A stretch of DNA of 64,000 nt from Bacteroidales bacterium (GTDB lineage Bacteria > Bacteroidota > Bacteroidia > Bacteroidales > UBA932): positions 29,807 to 93,806 of the forward strand of contig JAFUGJ010000015.1 in assembly GCA_017469425.1 (NCBI GenBank). The letters run 5' to 3'. Below are positions 1-9,202 of this stretch, one piece after another. The position numbers and the translations under genes are program-made. Numbering within the stretch: the first letter of the stretch is position 1; each line of letters starts with the position of its first letter. The notes below the pieces were generated by a model. That model was not told where the DNA came from. It saw nothing but the letters and a program-made list of their open reading frames with translations, and did no database searches.

Positions 1-770
1 TCGCAGACGGCTTCAACGATGAAGGTGACATCCACATCGGCAGCTTCCTCTCCGCCTGCGGCTACAACGGCCTCGTTGAGGGCGTCAACCGTGGTGGAAT
101 AAGAAGTTCCGGCAATGCCTTCGGCCAGCAGGTACGCGCCTGCATCGACGGCCTTGCGGCCTACTGCGGAAAGAGCGGGAGCGGCTTCGGCAACTTTCAG
201 ATACACATTGTAACTTACGGTCTCGCCATAGACGAGCCTTGCGGGTTCCCAGGTGATGAGTTCGATTTCCCCGAGAGGGTCGGAAGGATCGAGTTCCACC
301 GCCTCGCTCGCAAGAGTCACCACGGGAGCCACGCCGTCGCCGTAGGCATAAATGTTCACCGCTATGGTGTTGGATTCATACACTTCGCCTCCGTCGGCCA
401 CGCGTACATACATGTTCACCGAGAAGGTGTCGTTCTCGGGAATGTCGCTGAAACTCCCGAGCAGCAGGGTGCGGAAAGCGTCCTTGCCGGTCTTGTACCA
501 GGTATCCTTGGTATTTGCCAGGGAAACGGAAGTTCCGCCGCGCTCCATGTAGAAGTCGTAGCTGAGTCCTTCGGGCAGGTTGCGGTATGCGCTCCATGAG
601 AACACCACTTCCTCCCCGGTCGTGCCGGTGGTGAGGAGAATGTCGCTGTGGGCATAAAGTTCGGGGGCTACCGGTTCTGTCGTGAAGGTATCCTCGGATT
701 CGATTTTCTGGCAGGCTGCAACGCCGAGGGCGAGAGCCGCGACACTAAAGAAATAAAATATCTTTTTCAT
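1..770 (-). CDS. SusE-like outer-membrane lipoprotein (partial)
   Basis: The C-terminus lies beyond the left edge, and 256 codons are visible. The N-terminus is a lipoprotein signal (MKKIFYFF then a hydrophobic stretch ending GVAAC, Cys20). It is followed by two Ig-like modules typical of the SusE N-terminal region; the first contains VVFSWSA and the second IELITWEPARLVYG. SusE-type proteins sit on the cell surface and bind glycan for the SusC/SusD importer. The gene starts 12 bases after the next SusE-like gene ends, so it is the last visible member of the minus-strand Sus operon. The ligand cannot be read from this fragment. A SusF-type or other surface glycan-binding protein is the alternative. 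Confidence 0.78.
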   Translation of the reverse strand, partial: MKKIFYFFSVAALALGVAACQKIESEDTFTTEPVAPELYAHSDILLTTGTTGEEVVFSWSAYRNLPEGLSYDFYMERGGTSVSLANTKDTWYKTGKDAFRTLLLGSFSDIPENDTFSVNMYVRVADGGEVYESNTIAVNIYAYGDGVAPVVTLASEAVELDPSDPLGEIELITWEPARLVYGETVSYNVYLKVAEAAPALSAVGRKAVDAGAYLLAEGIAGTSYSTTVDALNEAVVAAGGEEAADVDVTFIVEAVC

Positions 771-782
771 ATCGATGCCGGA

Positions 783-1886
783 TTATTGTTTTTCCATAAC
801 GATGACAAAAGGAGTCCTGTTGCCATGGATTTTCATCAGATAGGTGCCGTCGCCGGGAACCTTCATGTTGTCGCCGCCTTCCACGAGTTCGAAACCGCCT
901 TCAACATCGTCGCTCGCCTTGGTGGCGGAGCCGAGCTTGCGGTCCCACGCGTGGTTGAAGCGGATGAGGAACTCGGTTTCGCCGCCGGAGAAGGTGACGG
1001 GCCCTGCGGTCCATACATTCTCCACGCAGTCGTAAACGAGGTCGACATCGTTGGCCCAGCCTGCACTCTCGTCGAATGCTCCGATGAGGCTGAGGGCGTC
1101 GATACCCTCGGCGCTGATGGTCTTGGAGCCGAGATTCACGGTAAGGTGATAAATGTTCTGGGCGTCGGAGCCGAACTGGAAGTTCTCGTCGCCGTTCTCG
1201 GGAACGGACCATGAAGGGGTAAGTCCGCTGTATCCCCAGTAATCACCGGCCCAGGCCCTCTGGGTTAGAATCTTGAAGCCCTGGTCCTCGCCGGGAACGA
1301 TGGTGCCGCCTGCAAGGTAGTCGATAAGAATCTTGTAGACATTGGTGCCGCCGCCGGTCTCCCAGAATTCGGGAGCGTTGGCAACATCCCATCCATTCTG
1401 GAACTGTCCGCAGATGAACAGGCTCCTGAGGCTGGCCTTGAAGGTCTGCACATTGAAAGCCACGGTGTTGGAAGACCTGAGGGGTTCCACTGCGGTGTCG
1501 GCGATTCCGGCCTCCACATAGGCGGTAATGTCGGCTGCGTCATTGGCCTTGACGCCAAGGGAGTTGACCAGCAGGCCGTTGATGTCGGCCTTGGTCATGG
1601 TAAGCGAATTGCTGAAGGAATTTCCTGCCAGGGCAGTCTTGTCGTCCTTTTGGAAGTAGAGGCTGTACTGAATCTGGGTGGGAGTTCCGAACGAAGCCTC
1701 GCTCCACACGAAGGTAACATCCTCGGTGCTGTTGGTGTTGTCGACTATGACATCGGCCACATCCACGAGCACGGGGGCGGTGTACGACGATGCGGGCGCA
1801 ACCTGAACCTTGTCGATATCAATCTCGCAGGCGCAGAAGCAAAGCATCGCAGCAAACATTGCCAGATTTGCTATATACTTTTTCAT
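783..1886 (-). CDS. SusE/SusF-like glycan-binding lipoprotein
   Basis: A 367-residue exported protein. The signal peptide ends in a cysteine-rich lipobox-like stretch (CFCAC, Cys20). An N-terminal SusE domain (about residues 25-155) precedes two C-terminal modules (about 155-265 and 265-367). Their openings (FICGQFQNGWD and LIGAFDESAGW) match the starch-binding module pattern of the SusE/SusF C-terminal family. It probably holds glycan at the outer surface next to SusC/SusD. It lies 12 bases after the SusD gene in the same operon. The paralogue immediately downstream suggests a tandem SusE/SusF arrangement as in starch-utilisation operons; assigning starch or maltodextrin as ligand is inference. 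Confidence 0.82.
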   Translation of the reverse strand: MKKYIANLAMFAAMLCFCACEIDIDKVQVAPASSYTAPVLVDVADVIVDNTNSTEDVTFVWSEASFGTPTQIQYSLYFQKDDKTALAGNSFSNSLTMTKADINGLLVNSLGVKANDAADITAYVEAGIADTAVEPLRSSNTVAFNVQTFKASLRSLFICGQFQNGWDVANAPEFWETGGGTNVYKILIDYLAGGTIVPGEDQGFKILTQRAWAGDYWGYSGLTPSWSVPENGDENFQFGSDAQNIYHLTVNLGSKTISAEGIDALSLIGAFDESAGWANDVDLVYDCVENVWTAGPVTFSGGETEFLIRFNHAWDRKLGSATKASDDVEGGFELVEGGDNMKVPGDGTYLMKIHGNRTPFVIVMEKQ

Positions 1887-1898
1887 ATCTATTCAATA

Positions 1899-3551
1899 TT
1901 AATATCCGGGATTCTGGGTCAGATTGTCGTTTGCATTGAGATCCGACTCGATGATGGGGAAGATGTTGCGGCTCTCGGGAAGAGAAACGCGGCCATCAAG
2001 CACACCACCCTTGTAAGGCCAGGGGAATGAAGCGGAAGTGAAGTAGCCGTAACGGACAAGGTCTGTGCGGCGGTGTCCTTCGAGCATGAGCTCGCGGGCA
2101 CGCTCGTCGAGCAGCCAGTCGAGGGTGAGGGCATCGTCGGCGGGCATCGCAACGCCTGCACGGTCACGCAGGGCCTTGATGTAATTCTTGGCATCGGTCG
2201 AAGAAACCACACCGCCGTTCAGACGGGCGTCGGCCTCGGCATAGATGAGATACATTTCGGCGAGACGGATCATGGGGAAGTCCATCGAAGAGAAGGACTG
2301 GTCGTTGAGGGTGCCGTCGGAATAGCGTCCGCTGAACTTCCAGCAGCGCCAGCCGGTTTCGGTCTTGGCATTGTCGAAGTCCTTTTCTCCCTGATTGTAG
2401 AAGAAGGCACGCTTGTCAGATGCCGCACGGTCATAGCCGAGGCTTCCGGAAGGGTCGTCCCACTTCACATTGCTCAGGGCAAAACGCTCAACATACTCGT
2501 TGGGAACATGGTAGCCGTTCCACTCTTCGGGAACGATGGCTCCGCTGAGTCCGAGGACAGTAGCCACGGTGCTCCGCGAAGAATCGAAGAATGCCGAACC
2601 GAGGGTGGTGGTGCCGCCCCAGCTCTGTGCGTGATCCTTGTCATACTCGATTGCGAAGATGAATTCATCGGCGGCAGCACCGTTCTCGGTGTTGTCCTGC
2701 ATGAACATCTCTTCATATACGGGGTGAAGCACATAGCCCATGCCTATTGTGGTCTGCGCCATGTCCTTTGCCTTCTGCCACTGTGCGGTGCCTGTGTAAA
2801 CCTCGGCATTGAGGTAGAGGCGGGCAAGGAGGCCTGCCACCGAGCCCTTGGTAGGACGGGGATAAGCGACGGCTCCCTTTGCAGGCATGTCGCTGCTGTC
2901 GGAGAGGAGGTCCAGGAGTTCAGTCTCAAGCCAGTTGTAGAGATCGGCCCTGCTGATTTGTCCGGGCATGTCGCCGCCGATGTTCTCGGGCATGGGGAAA
3001 GGAGGATTTCCGAAAAGGTCGAGGAGGGTCCAGAAGAATATGGCCCTGTGGAAGCGTGCTTCGGCACGGTACTGATGCACGGTGTTCTTGATGGAGCCGT
3101 GTCCGCGTGCATCCAGCTTGCCGTCCTCGGTCTGGAGAAGGAATTCGTTTGCCAGGGCGATGCCTTTGAGGCAGCGGGTGTAGGCAATGTTGATTCCGGT
3201 ATTGGAAGTATTCCACTTGTTGTAGCAGAGGTCGGGAACATAGGAGTCGCCCGTCCATGTGCACTTGAAGGAGTCGGTAGTCATCTCCTGCAGGTTGATA
3301 AACTGGCGCAGGAGCTCACTCTGACCGGCATCGGGAGCAACGATATCGGCGCTGCCCGGATCGGTCTGGCTCACGAATGACCAATATGCGTTTACATAGG
3401 CAAGACCCATGAGATAACTGTCCTCGTTCTCATAAGCGGTCTCGGAAGTATTATCGGTCTCATTGAGCGGAAGGGTGTCGAGGTCGCCGAGGCATGCGTT
3501 GCATACAAGTGCGATGGCGGCTGCGGAGAGTATTCTGAATATATTTTTCAT
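1899..3551 (-). CDS. susD: RagB/SusD family nutrient-uptake lipoprotein
   Basis: About 550 residues, the usual SusD length. It begins MKNIFRIL with a lipoprotein signal ending CNAC (Cys20), followed by the helical TPR-like SusD fold. The C-terminal part contains the family hallmarks DFPMIRLAEMYLIYAEA and LLDERARELMLEGHRR. SusD caps the SusC channel on the cell surface and delivers oligosaccharides to it. I chose the ATG at 3551; an in-frame TTG at 3563 directly abuts the SusC stop and is less likely. The gene follows susC by 12 bases. Substrate specificity is not visible in the sequence. Confidence 0.95.
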   Translation of the reverse strand: MKNIFRILSAAAIALVCNACLGDLDTLPLNETDNTSETAYENEDSYLMGLAYVNAYWSFVSQTDPGSADIVAPDAGQSELLRQFINLQEMTTDSFKCTWTGDSYVPDLCYNKWNTSNTGINIAYTRCLKGIALANEFLLQTEDGKLDARGHGSIKNTVHQYRAEARFHRAIFFWTLLDLFGNPPFPMPENIGGDMPGQISRADLYNWLETELLDLLSDSSDMPAKGAVAYPRPTKGSVAGLLARLYLNAEVYTGTAQWQKAKDMAQTTIGMGYVLHPVYEEMFMQDNTENGAAADEFIFAIEYDKDHAQSWGGTTTLGSAFFDSSRSTVATVLGLSGAIVPEEWNGYHVPNEYVERFALSNVKWDDPSGSLGYDRAASDKRAFFYNQGEKDFDNAKTETGWRCWKFSGRYSDGTLNDQSFSSMDFPMIRLAEMYLIYAEADARLNGGVVSSTDAKNYIKALRDRAGVAMPADDALTLDWLLDERARELMLEGHRRTDLVRYGYFTSASFPWPYKGGVLDGRVSLPESRNIFPIIESDLNANDNLTQNPGY

Positions 3552-3563
3552 AATCCGTCTCAA

Positions 3564-6536
3564 TTAGAAGTTAAGGCTAACGCGAAGAGTGTACAGTCTC
3601 GGACGGGGAACGATGTTGTTGTCCACGCCGTTGCTGATATTGTCTGTAGTGTAGAGTTCAGGGTCGAGTCCGCCGTATTTGGTGAAGATGCAGACATTCT
3701 GCACGGACGCCGCCACGCGCAGCGACTCGATGCCTTTCAGCTTGAAGGTGTACCCGAGGTTGATGTCATCAATCTTGAAGAAGGATGCATCCTCTATCCA
3801 CATGTCGGAATAGTTCTGGTAATCCGCCATGGGGAGGGTCCAGTTACGGATAAGGTAGTTGTTGCTGAGGTTGTTGATGTAACCCTTTGTGTAGTCGTCG
3901 CTGAACGAAGAGGAGTATCCCCTGCGCACGGAGTTGATCGCATAGTTGCCGATGGAGCCGTGGCCGTTGACGCTGAAATCCCAGTTCTTCCAGGTGAGCC
4001 TGGTGTTGAGGCCGAAGTACATCCAGGGAGTAGGGCTGTAGCCGGTGACATAGCGGTCGGCCTGGGTAATCTGGCCGTCGCCGTTGCGGTCCACGAAAGC
4101 GTTCTCGATGGCCTTTCCGTCGGCATCATACAGCTGCTGGAACATGTAGAACACATTGGGAGCCTGGCCTATGCGGTGCAGGGCGGAATAACCGTCGGTA
4201 CCGGAGAGGTTGGGTCCTGTCTCCACGCCCTTGTAGCCGGGAGTGTCGCGCAGCGTGAGCTTGGTGATTTCGGTGTTCTGGAAGGTGACATTGCCTCCTA
4301 TGCTCCAGTGCCATTCGTCGGTCTCTACGGGAATCACATTGAGAGTGAGCTCGATACCCTTGTTGACGAGGGAGCCGATGTTCTGGGTGAGATAGTTGGT
4401 GAAGTTGCCGCCGAGGGGAACGCTTACGCTGTTGAGCAGGTCGGTGGTCTCGCGGTAGTATCCTTCCACGGTACCCGTGATGCGGTCGGAAGCGAATCCG
4501 AAGTCAAGACCCGCATTGTAGGTAGTAGTGGTTTCCCACTTGATGTTGGGGTTGTAGCCCTGGGGTGCAAGGGCATTCACATTCACACCGCCCATGTTGT
4601 ACCTCATGCGGGAGTCGGTGGCGCCGTAGTAACGGGCGAGATACTGGTAGTAGTCGTCGCCGATGTCCTGCTGGCCGGTCTTGCCCCAGCCGAGACGGAA
4701 CTTGAGTGCGGAAACCGCCCTGTTGTCAACGAGGAAATTCTCGTTCTTCATGTTCCATGCGAAGGCTGCCGAAGGGAAGAGGCCCCAGCGGTTGTCGGAA
4801 GAGAAACGCGAGGTGGCGTCGTCGCGGAGGGTGAAGGTGAACAGGTACTTGGATTTCCACGACCAGTTAAGCCTTCCGAAGAAGGAGATGAGGTAGTATT
4901 CCCTCGCTGAATCGGGATGGTCCTGGAAGACATTGGCGAAAGTGCCGTCGTTGTAGTAGTCGGTACCTTCCCAGCGGTAGTAGTTGTGCTGCCAGGAATA
5001 ACCGGCCATCACATCGAGGTTGGAATGCTCGAAAGAGTGGTTGTAGTCGGCATAGAACTCGAGCAGGGTGTTGCGGTTGAAGTTCCGGCTCTTGGAAGCA
5101 TAGTCACCGCCCTGGATGGCGGCCTTTCCTGCAAGATAGGAGCCGGGAAGCCTGTTGTAACTGTTGTGGTTGTCCGAGATGTCGTAACCGAGATTGAGGT
5201 TGAAGCGCAGGTCTTCCAGTCCGTGAAGCTTGTAGTCGACCTGGGCGTTGCCAATTGAACGGCGGAGGTTGCCGAAGTTGCTCACTTCATTGAGCAGGGA
5301 GAGGGGGTTCACCGAAGAAAGGGTGTTGGCGTCGCCGTTGGCATTGAACCAGTTCCAGTAAGAGCCGTCTGCATTGCGCACGGGCTTCGTGGGGTCGAAG
5401 GCGATGGCGTTGCCCACTGCTCCGGAGTCGCCATAGTTGATGTCGGAAATGATGCCCTTGAGGTTGACATTAAGGGAAAGGTGATCGTCGAAGAACTTGG
5501 GCGCAAGGTTGATGTCCATGTTGCCCCTGGTGGCATCTCCCGCCTTGAGTGTTCCCCGGTCATAATTGTATCCGAAACTGAAGCGGTAAGGAAGATTCTG
5601 TCCGCCGTTGATGCTGACATTGTGGTCGGTGGAAACGCCCAGACGGTATATCTCCTTCTGCCAGTCGGTGTTTTCCGTTCCGAGAAGGGCCGTCTTGTCG
5701 GGATAGGTGGCGGCGATGTAGGAGCGGAACTCGTCGCCGCTCATGGCATCCATGGTGCGGTAGTTCTGCTTCACGGAGAAGCTGCCATTGTAGCTGACCT
5801 TGGGTTCAGCGGTCTTGGAGCCTTTCTTGGTGGTGATGATGACCACGCCGTTGGATGCACGGGAACCGTAGATTGCGGTTGCGGAAGCATCCTTCAACAC
5901 GGAAAAGCTCTCGATGTCGTTGGGGTTCACCGAAGCGAGAGGGTCGCCCATGAAGGCGCCGCCTTCCTTGGTAATCGGCACGCCGTCAATCACGATGAGG
6001 GGGTCGTTGTTCGCGGTAAGCGAAGAACCGCCCCTGATACGGAAGGTCGATTTCGCGCCGGGTTCGCCGGAAGCGGGAATGATGTTCAGGCCGGACACCT
6101 TGCCCACAAGGGCCTGCGCCGGGCTCGTGATGGCTCCGCGGTTGATGTCGTCAGCCTTGATGGATGCGATGGAGCCTGTCATGTCGGTCTTCTTTACCGT
6201 ACCGTAACCGATGACAACTACATCATCGAGGAACTCGCTGTCCTCCGCGAGTGTCAGCGCGGCGGGAACTTCAGAAGCCTTGAAAGAAACTGTCGAATAG
6301 CCTATGCAACTGATTTCCACAACTGCGTCGGCCGAAGACACCTTGAGGGTATAATTGCCGTCGAAGTCGGTCACCGTGCCGTTCGTAGTGCCTTTTTCCA
6401 CTATGGAGGCACCAATCACGGGTCCGATTGCGTCAACGACATTACCCTTAACCTCATATCCGCCCTGGGCGGACACATTTGCCCCCATCAGCGCCGAAGC
6501 GATGACGGTGGAGAGGAGAATAAGGATTCTTTTCAT
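3564..6536 (-). CDS. susC: SusC/RagA-type TonB-dependent outer-membrane transporter
   Basis: 990 residues, full length for the family. A signal peptide (cleavage near VSAQ) is followed by a carboxypeptidase-regulatory-like domain (about 25-110), a plug domain (about 110-225, with VIGYGTVKKTDMTGSI and a FRIRGGSS motif), and a long beta-barrel ending in the aromatic terminus VSLNF. It transports oligosaccharides across the outer membrane using TonB energy and works with the SusD lipoprotein encoded just downstream. No N-terminal STN signalling domain is present, so it is an ordinary SusC and not a FecA-type transducer. A sugar MFS permease gene lies 39 bases upstream on the same strand, suggesting one operon from outer-membrane uptake to inner-membrane uptake. 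Confidence 0.96.
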   Translation of the reverse strand: MKRILILLSTVIASALMGANVSAQGGYEVKGNVVDAIGPVIGASIVEKGTTNGTVTDFDGNYTLKVSSADAVVEISCIGYSTVSFKASEVPAALTLAEDSEFLDDVVVIGYGTVKKTDMTGSIASIKADDINRGAITSPAQALVGKVSGLNIIPASGEPGAKSTFRIRGGSSLTANNDPLIVIDGVPITKEGGAFMGDPLASVNPNDIESFSVLKDASATAIYGSRASNGVVIITTKKGSKTAEPKVSYNGSFSVKQNYRTMDAMSGDEFRSYIAATYPDKTALLGTENTDWQKEIYRLGVSTDHNVSINGGQNLPYRFSFGYNYDRGTLKAGDATRGNMDINLAPKFFDDHLSLNVNLKGIISDINYGDSGAVGNAIAFDPTKPVRNADGSYWNWFNANGDANTLSSVNPLSLLNEVSNFGNLRRSIGNAQVDYKLHGLEDLRFNLNLGYDISDNHNSYNRLPGSYLAGKAAIQGGDYASKSRNFNRNTLLEFYADYNHSFEHSNLDVMAGYSWQHNYYRWEGTDYYNDGTFANVFQDHPDSAREYYLISFFGRLNWSWKSKYLFTFTLRDDATSRFSSDNRWGLFPSAAFAWNMKNENFLVDNRAVSALKFRLGWGKTGQQDIGDDYYQYLARYYGATDSRMRYNMGGVNVNALAPQGYNPNIKWETTTTYNAGLDFGFASDRITGTVEGYYRETTDLLNSVSVPLGGNFTNYLTQNIGSLVNKGIELTLNVIPVETDEWHWSIGGNVTFQNTEITKLTLRDTPGYKGVETGPNLSGTDGYSALHRIGQAPNVFYMFQQLYDADGKAIENAFVDRNGDGQITQADRYVTGYSPTPWMYFGLNTRLTWKNWDFSVNGHGSIGNYAINSVRRGYSSSFSDDYTKGYINNLSNNYLIRNWTLPMADYQNYSDMWIEDASFFKIDDINLGYTFKLKGIESLRVAASVQNVCIFTKYGGLDPELYTTDNISNGVDNNIVPRPRLYTLRVSLNF

Positions 6537-6575
6537 TAAACTTGTTATTAGTTAAACAATATTGATTTTATTGGA

Positions 6576-7904
6576 TTATTGCTTTTTTCCTATGAACCTC
6601 ACGCACAGGGCCCCTGCCGCCAGCAGGCATCCTGCCAGCACCAGCATGGCCGGCTGGGAATTCCCCACGAGCCGCATGACCAGTCCGCCGGTCGCGGCTG
6701 CCACTATCTGCGGCAGGCAGATGGTGCAGTTGAACAGCCCCAGGTAGCTACCCATGTAGGGATTGCCTTCGAGAGCGTTGGTGAGGAGGGTGAAAGGAAG
6801 CGCCAGCATCGCGGCCCATGCCGCTCCGATGAGCAGGTAGCTGCCGCAGATGAGGAACTTGTCGTGGATGAAGAAGATGGATGCAAAGCCCGCCGCACCG
6901 AGCAGGAGGCTCAGCACATAGGCGCTTTTCACATTGCGGAAGCGGGGCAGCACTGAAGCCCAGATGATGGACCCCACTGCCTGCACGGCAAAAACGACTC
7001 CTACCCAGTTGCCCGCATCCTGATATGCCTTGGAAGCGGTATCGGCGGCCTTGTTCCAGCAGTTGTAGGCGATTGCGCCGTTCGAATATGTCCACATATA
7101 GAGAAATGCCGCCCAGCAGAAGAACTGCACCAGGCCGACTGTCCAGAAGGTGCGGGGAGCCTTGAACAGGAGCGCGACAAGGCCGTCGCCCTTTCCTTCC
7201 GGCTCATCCTTGATGCCATGGAACTCTTTGTATTCTGCAGGAGGCATCTCTTTCACCTTCACGAAAGTATAGAGTACGCAGACTATCAGGATGGCTGCTC
7301 CCACATAGAAAGAAGTGATTACGCTCGGGGGAACCTGCCCCTCGGGAGCCTCGTTCGCGATTCCTATCCAGGTGAAGAATATGGGGAAGAGGTATCCGAA
7401 CAGGCTTCCGGCATTGCAGAGGAAACTCTGGATCGAGTAAGCCTGCGTCTTCTGCTGCTCGCTCACCATGTCGCCCACCATCATCTTGAAGGGCTGCATG
7501 GCCACATTGATGCTGGTGTCGAGGAAAATGAGGCTGAAAAGCCCGAACCACATGGCGGCATTGAGCCCGAGGAAAATCCACGCCGTGGAAAGATTCAGGC
7601 TGCCCGCGTTGGGGAGCAGCAACATCACGAGCACGGCCACGATGGCACCTACCAGAAGATAGGGCTTGCGGCGGCCCAGCCTGCACCATGTGCGGTCGGA
7701 ATACTTTCCGATGAGGGGCTGCACTATCATTCCCATGAGAGGGGGCAGTATCCAGAAAAAGCTGAGCTGGTGGGGGTCGGCCCCGAGGGTGGCGAAGATA
7801 CGGCTTATGTTGGCGCTTTGCAGGGCATAGGCAATCTGCACCCCGAAGAATCCGAAGCTGAGGTTGACCATCTGCGCAAAGCTGAGCGTGCGTTTATTTT
7901 CCAT
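6576..7904 (-). CDS. MFS sugar transporter, maltose/sucrose (SLC45/GPH-like) type
   Basis: 442 residues from the ATG at 7904 (MENKRTLSFAQMVNLSFGFF), with about twelve membrane segments. The loop-2 signature IGKYSDRTWCRLGRRKPY is typical of the GPH/SLC45-like permeases that Bacteroidota use for maltose and related disaccharides. The reading frame continues about 50 codons upstream of this ATG, but that extension lacks family similarity and I rejected it. The gene is first in the Sus operon, so it likely carries the sugars released in the periplasm across the inner membrane. The location supports a maltodextrin-type substrate, but this is inference. Confidence 0.88.
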   Translation of the reverse strand: MENKRTLSFAQMVNLSFGFFGVQIAYALQSANISRIFATLGADPHQLSFFWILPPLMGMIVQPLIGKYSDRTWCRLGRRKPYLLVGAIVAVLVMLLLPNAGSLNLSTAWIFLGLNAAMWFGLFSLIFLDTSINVAMQPFKMMVGDMVSEQQKTQAYSIQSFLCNAGSLFGYLFPIFFTWIGIANEAPEGQVPPSVITSFYVGAAILIVCVLYTFVKVKEMPPAEYKEFHGIKDEPEGKGDGLVALLFKAPRTFWTVGLVQFFCWAAFLYMWTYSNGAIAYNCWNKAADTASKAYQDAGNWVGVVFAVQAVGSIIWASVLPRFRNVKSAYVLSLLLGAAGFASIFFIHDKFLICGSYLLIGAAWAAMLALPFTLLTNALEGNPYMGSYLGLFNCTICLPQIVAAATGGLVMRLVGNSQPAMLVLAGCLLAAGALCVRFIGKKQ

Positions 7905-8040
7905 CGCGAAACGGCGTTTTAGTGTTAAAAACGCACGAAAATAGCTTAAATACCTTTTAAAATAAAGGCAATTCCGATGAACGGTGAAAGCAGAAGGACA
8001 AACTACAAAATAAAATGGATGAACGGAATCGATTTTTTTG

Positions 8041-8047
8041 TATCTTG
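8041..8047 (+). promoter_or_regulatory. Near-consensus -7 box for the histidine kinase gene
   Basis: TATCTTG, one T short of TATCTTTG, lies six bases before the ATG at 8054. This is the same spacing as the cleaner boxes of lgt, tkt and the DUF2723 gene. It supports the 8054 start and a leaderless message. Confidence 0.4.
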
Positions 8048-8053
8048 CATGCA

Positions 8054-9199
8054 ATGGAGAAGGTACGCACCGGCTGGCTGATACTCATTTTCGCACTGCT
8101 GCATTTCGCTACGGCGGCTGTCTGCCGTATGCTGGACGCCGACGACACCATGCTGCTCACGCTTCTCACTATGACGCTCACCGTGCTCATCTGCCTGCGG
8201 GAACGCATCTCCCTCGAATTCATTGGCCTGAGCATCGTGCTGGTAAACATCATAGGCTACGCGGCAGGAACCGGATTCGCCGCACTCATGAAACTTTTCA
8301 TCTCAAACGGCATCCTGCGGCACGCCATATCCACTTTCCTCACCACTGAAATGCTGGGATGGATGATTTACGGCGCCACCAAAATATCGTTCGCAAAAAG
8401 CTCCCACGCCCGGCGCCAGCTCACCTCCGACTTCCAGGTACGGTGGATTATCTTCGCTGTCGGGCTCATCTATCTAATCCGCGTAATCATCAATGTGTGG
8501 TCGGCTTCCGGCGGGCAGCTGAAAGAAACCGGAGGCGACATCGTGGGCAACTCCATTGCCCTGCTCATTTTCGTGGCGGACATCATCTTCATAAGCAACA
8601 GTACCCGAAAGGCGATGGAGGCGGAACGCGGCAAGGCCAACAAGGCCCGCTTCCAGTACATGAACCTCAAGCAGCAGGTGAACCCGCATTTCCTCTTCAA
8701 CAGCCTCAATGTCCTGGACGCCCTCGTATGCGACGGCACGAAGGAAGAAGCCAGCACCTATATCCACAAGCTCGCCGGGCTGTACCGCTATATGCTGCGC
8801 AACGAAGGGGAGGAACTGGTAAGCCTCTCCGACGAACTCGAGTACGCCCGCATGTACCTTGCCCTTCTCCGGGTCCGTTTCCCCGAAGGAATACGCATGG
8901 AAGAGGACATACGCCCCGAGGACCTTTCCCGCATGGTAGTTCCGTGCTCCGTGCAGCTGCTGTTGGAAAACGCCACCAAGCACAATGCCTTCTCGGCATC
9001 GGAGCCGCTTCTGATACGCATTTCTTCCGACAATAACACCTTACTGATAACCAACAACTTACGCCTGCGTCTTACGCCCTCTTCCTCAACCGGGCTGGGG
9101 CTTAAATACATACGCCAGCAGTATCTCGACCATTCAGGGGCCGAGGTGCTGGTGCAAAAAAGCGACGCAGAATTTTCCGTAAGCCTGCCACTACTTTGA
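8054..9199 (+). CDS. LytS/YehU-type sensor histidine kinase
   Basis: 381 residues from ATG 8054 (MEKVRTGWLILIF); a start 13 codons earlier is possible but lies upstream of the promoter box. Several N-terminal membrane helices (about 1-180) form the sensor. The phosphoacceptor region QVNPHFLFNSL is the His_kinase (PF06580) signature, and a HATPase region follows (LLLENATKHNAF and the glycine motif TGLGLKYI). It autophosphorylates on His and passes phosphate to the LytTR regulator encoded 3 bases downstream. It is transcribed divergently from the sugar operon, so control of that operon is possible but unproven. The ligand is unknown. Confidence 0.9.
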   Translation: MEKVRTGWLILIFALLHFATAAVCRMLDADDTMLLTLLTMTLTVLICLRERISLEFIGLSIVLVNIIGYAAGTGFAALMKLFISNGILRHAISTFLTTEMLGWMIYGATKISFAKSSHARRQLTSDFQVRWIIFAVGLIYLIRVIINVWSASGGQLKETGGDIVGNSIALLIFVADIIFISNSTRKAMEAERGKANKARFQYMNLKQQVNPHFLFNSLNVLDALVCDGTKEEASTYIHKLAGLYRYMLRNEGEELVSLSDELEYARMYLALLRVRFPEGIRMEEDIRPEDLSRMVVPCSVQLLLENATKHNAFSASEPLLIRISSDNNTLLITNNLRLRLTPSSSTGLGLKYIRQQYLDHSGAEVLVQKSDAEFSVSLPLL

Positions 9200-9202
9200 T
9201 TT

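Noticed and set aside
5481-6539. A 352-codon open frame on the plus strand opposite susC.
   Set aside because: Composition and lack of motifs mark it as antisense shadow; susC is full length and conserved.
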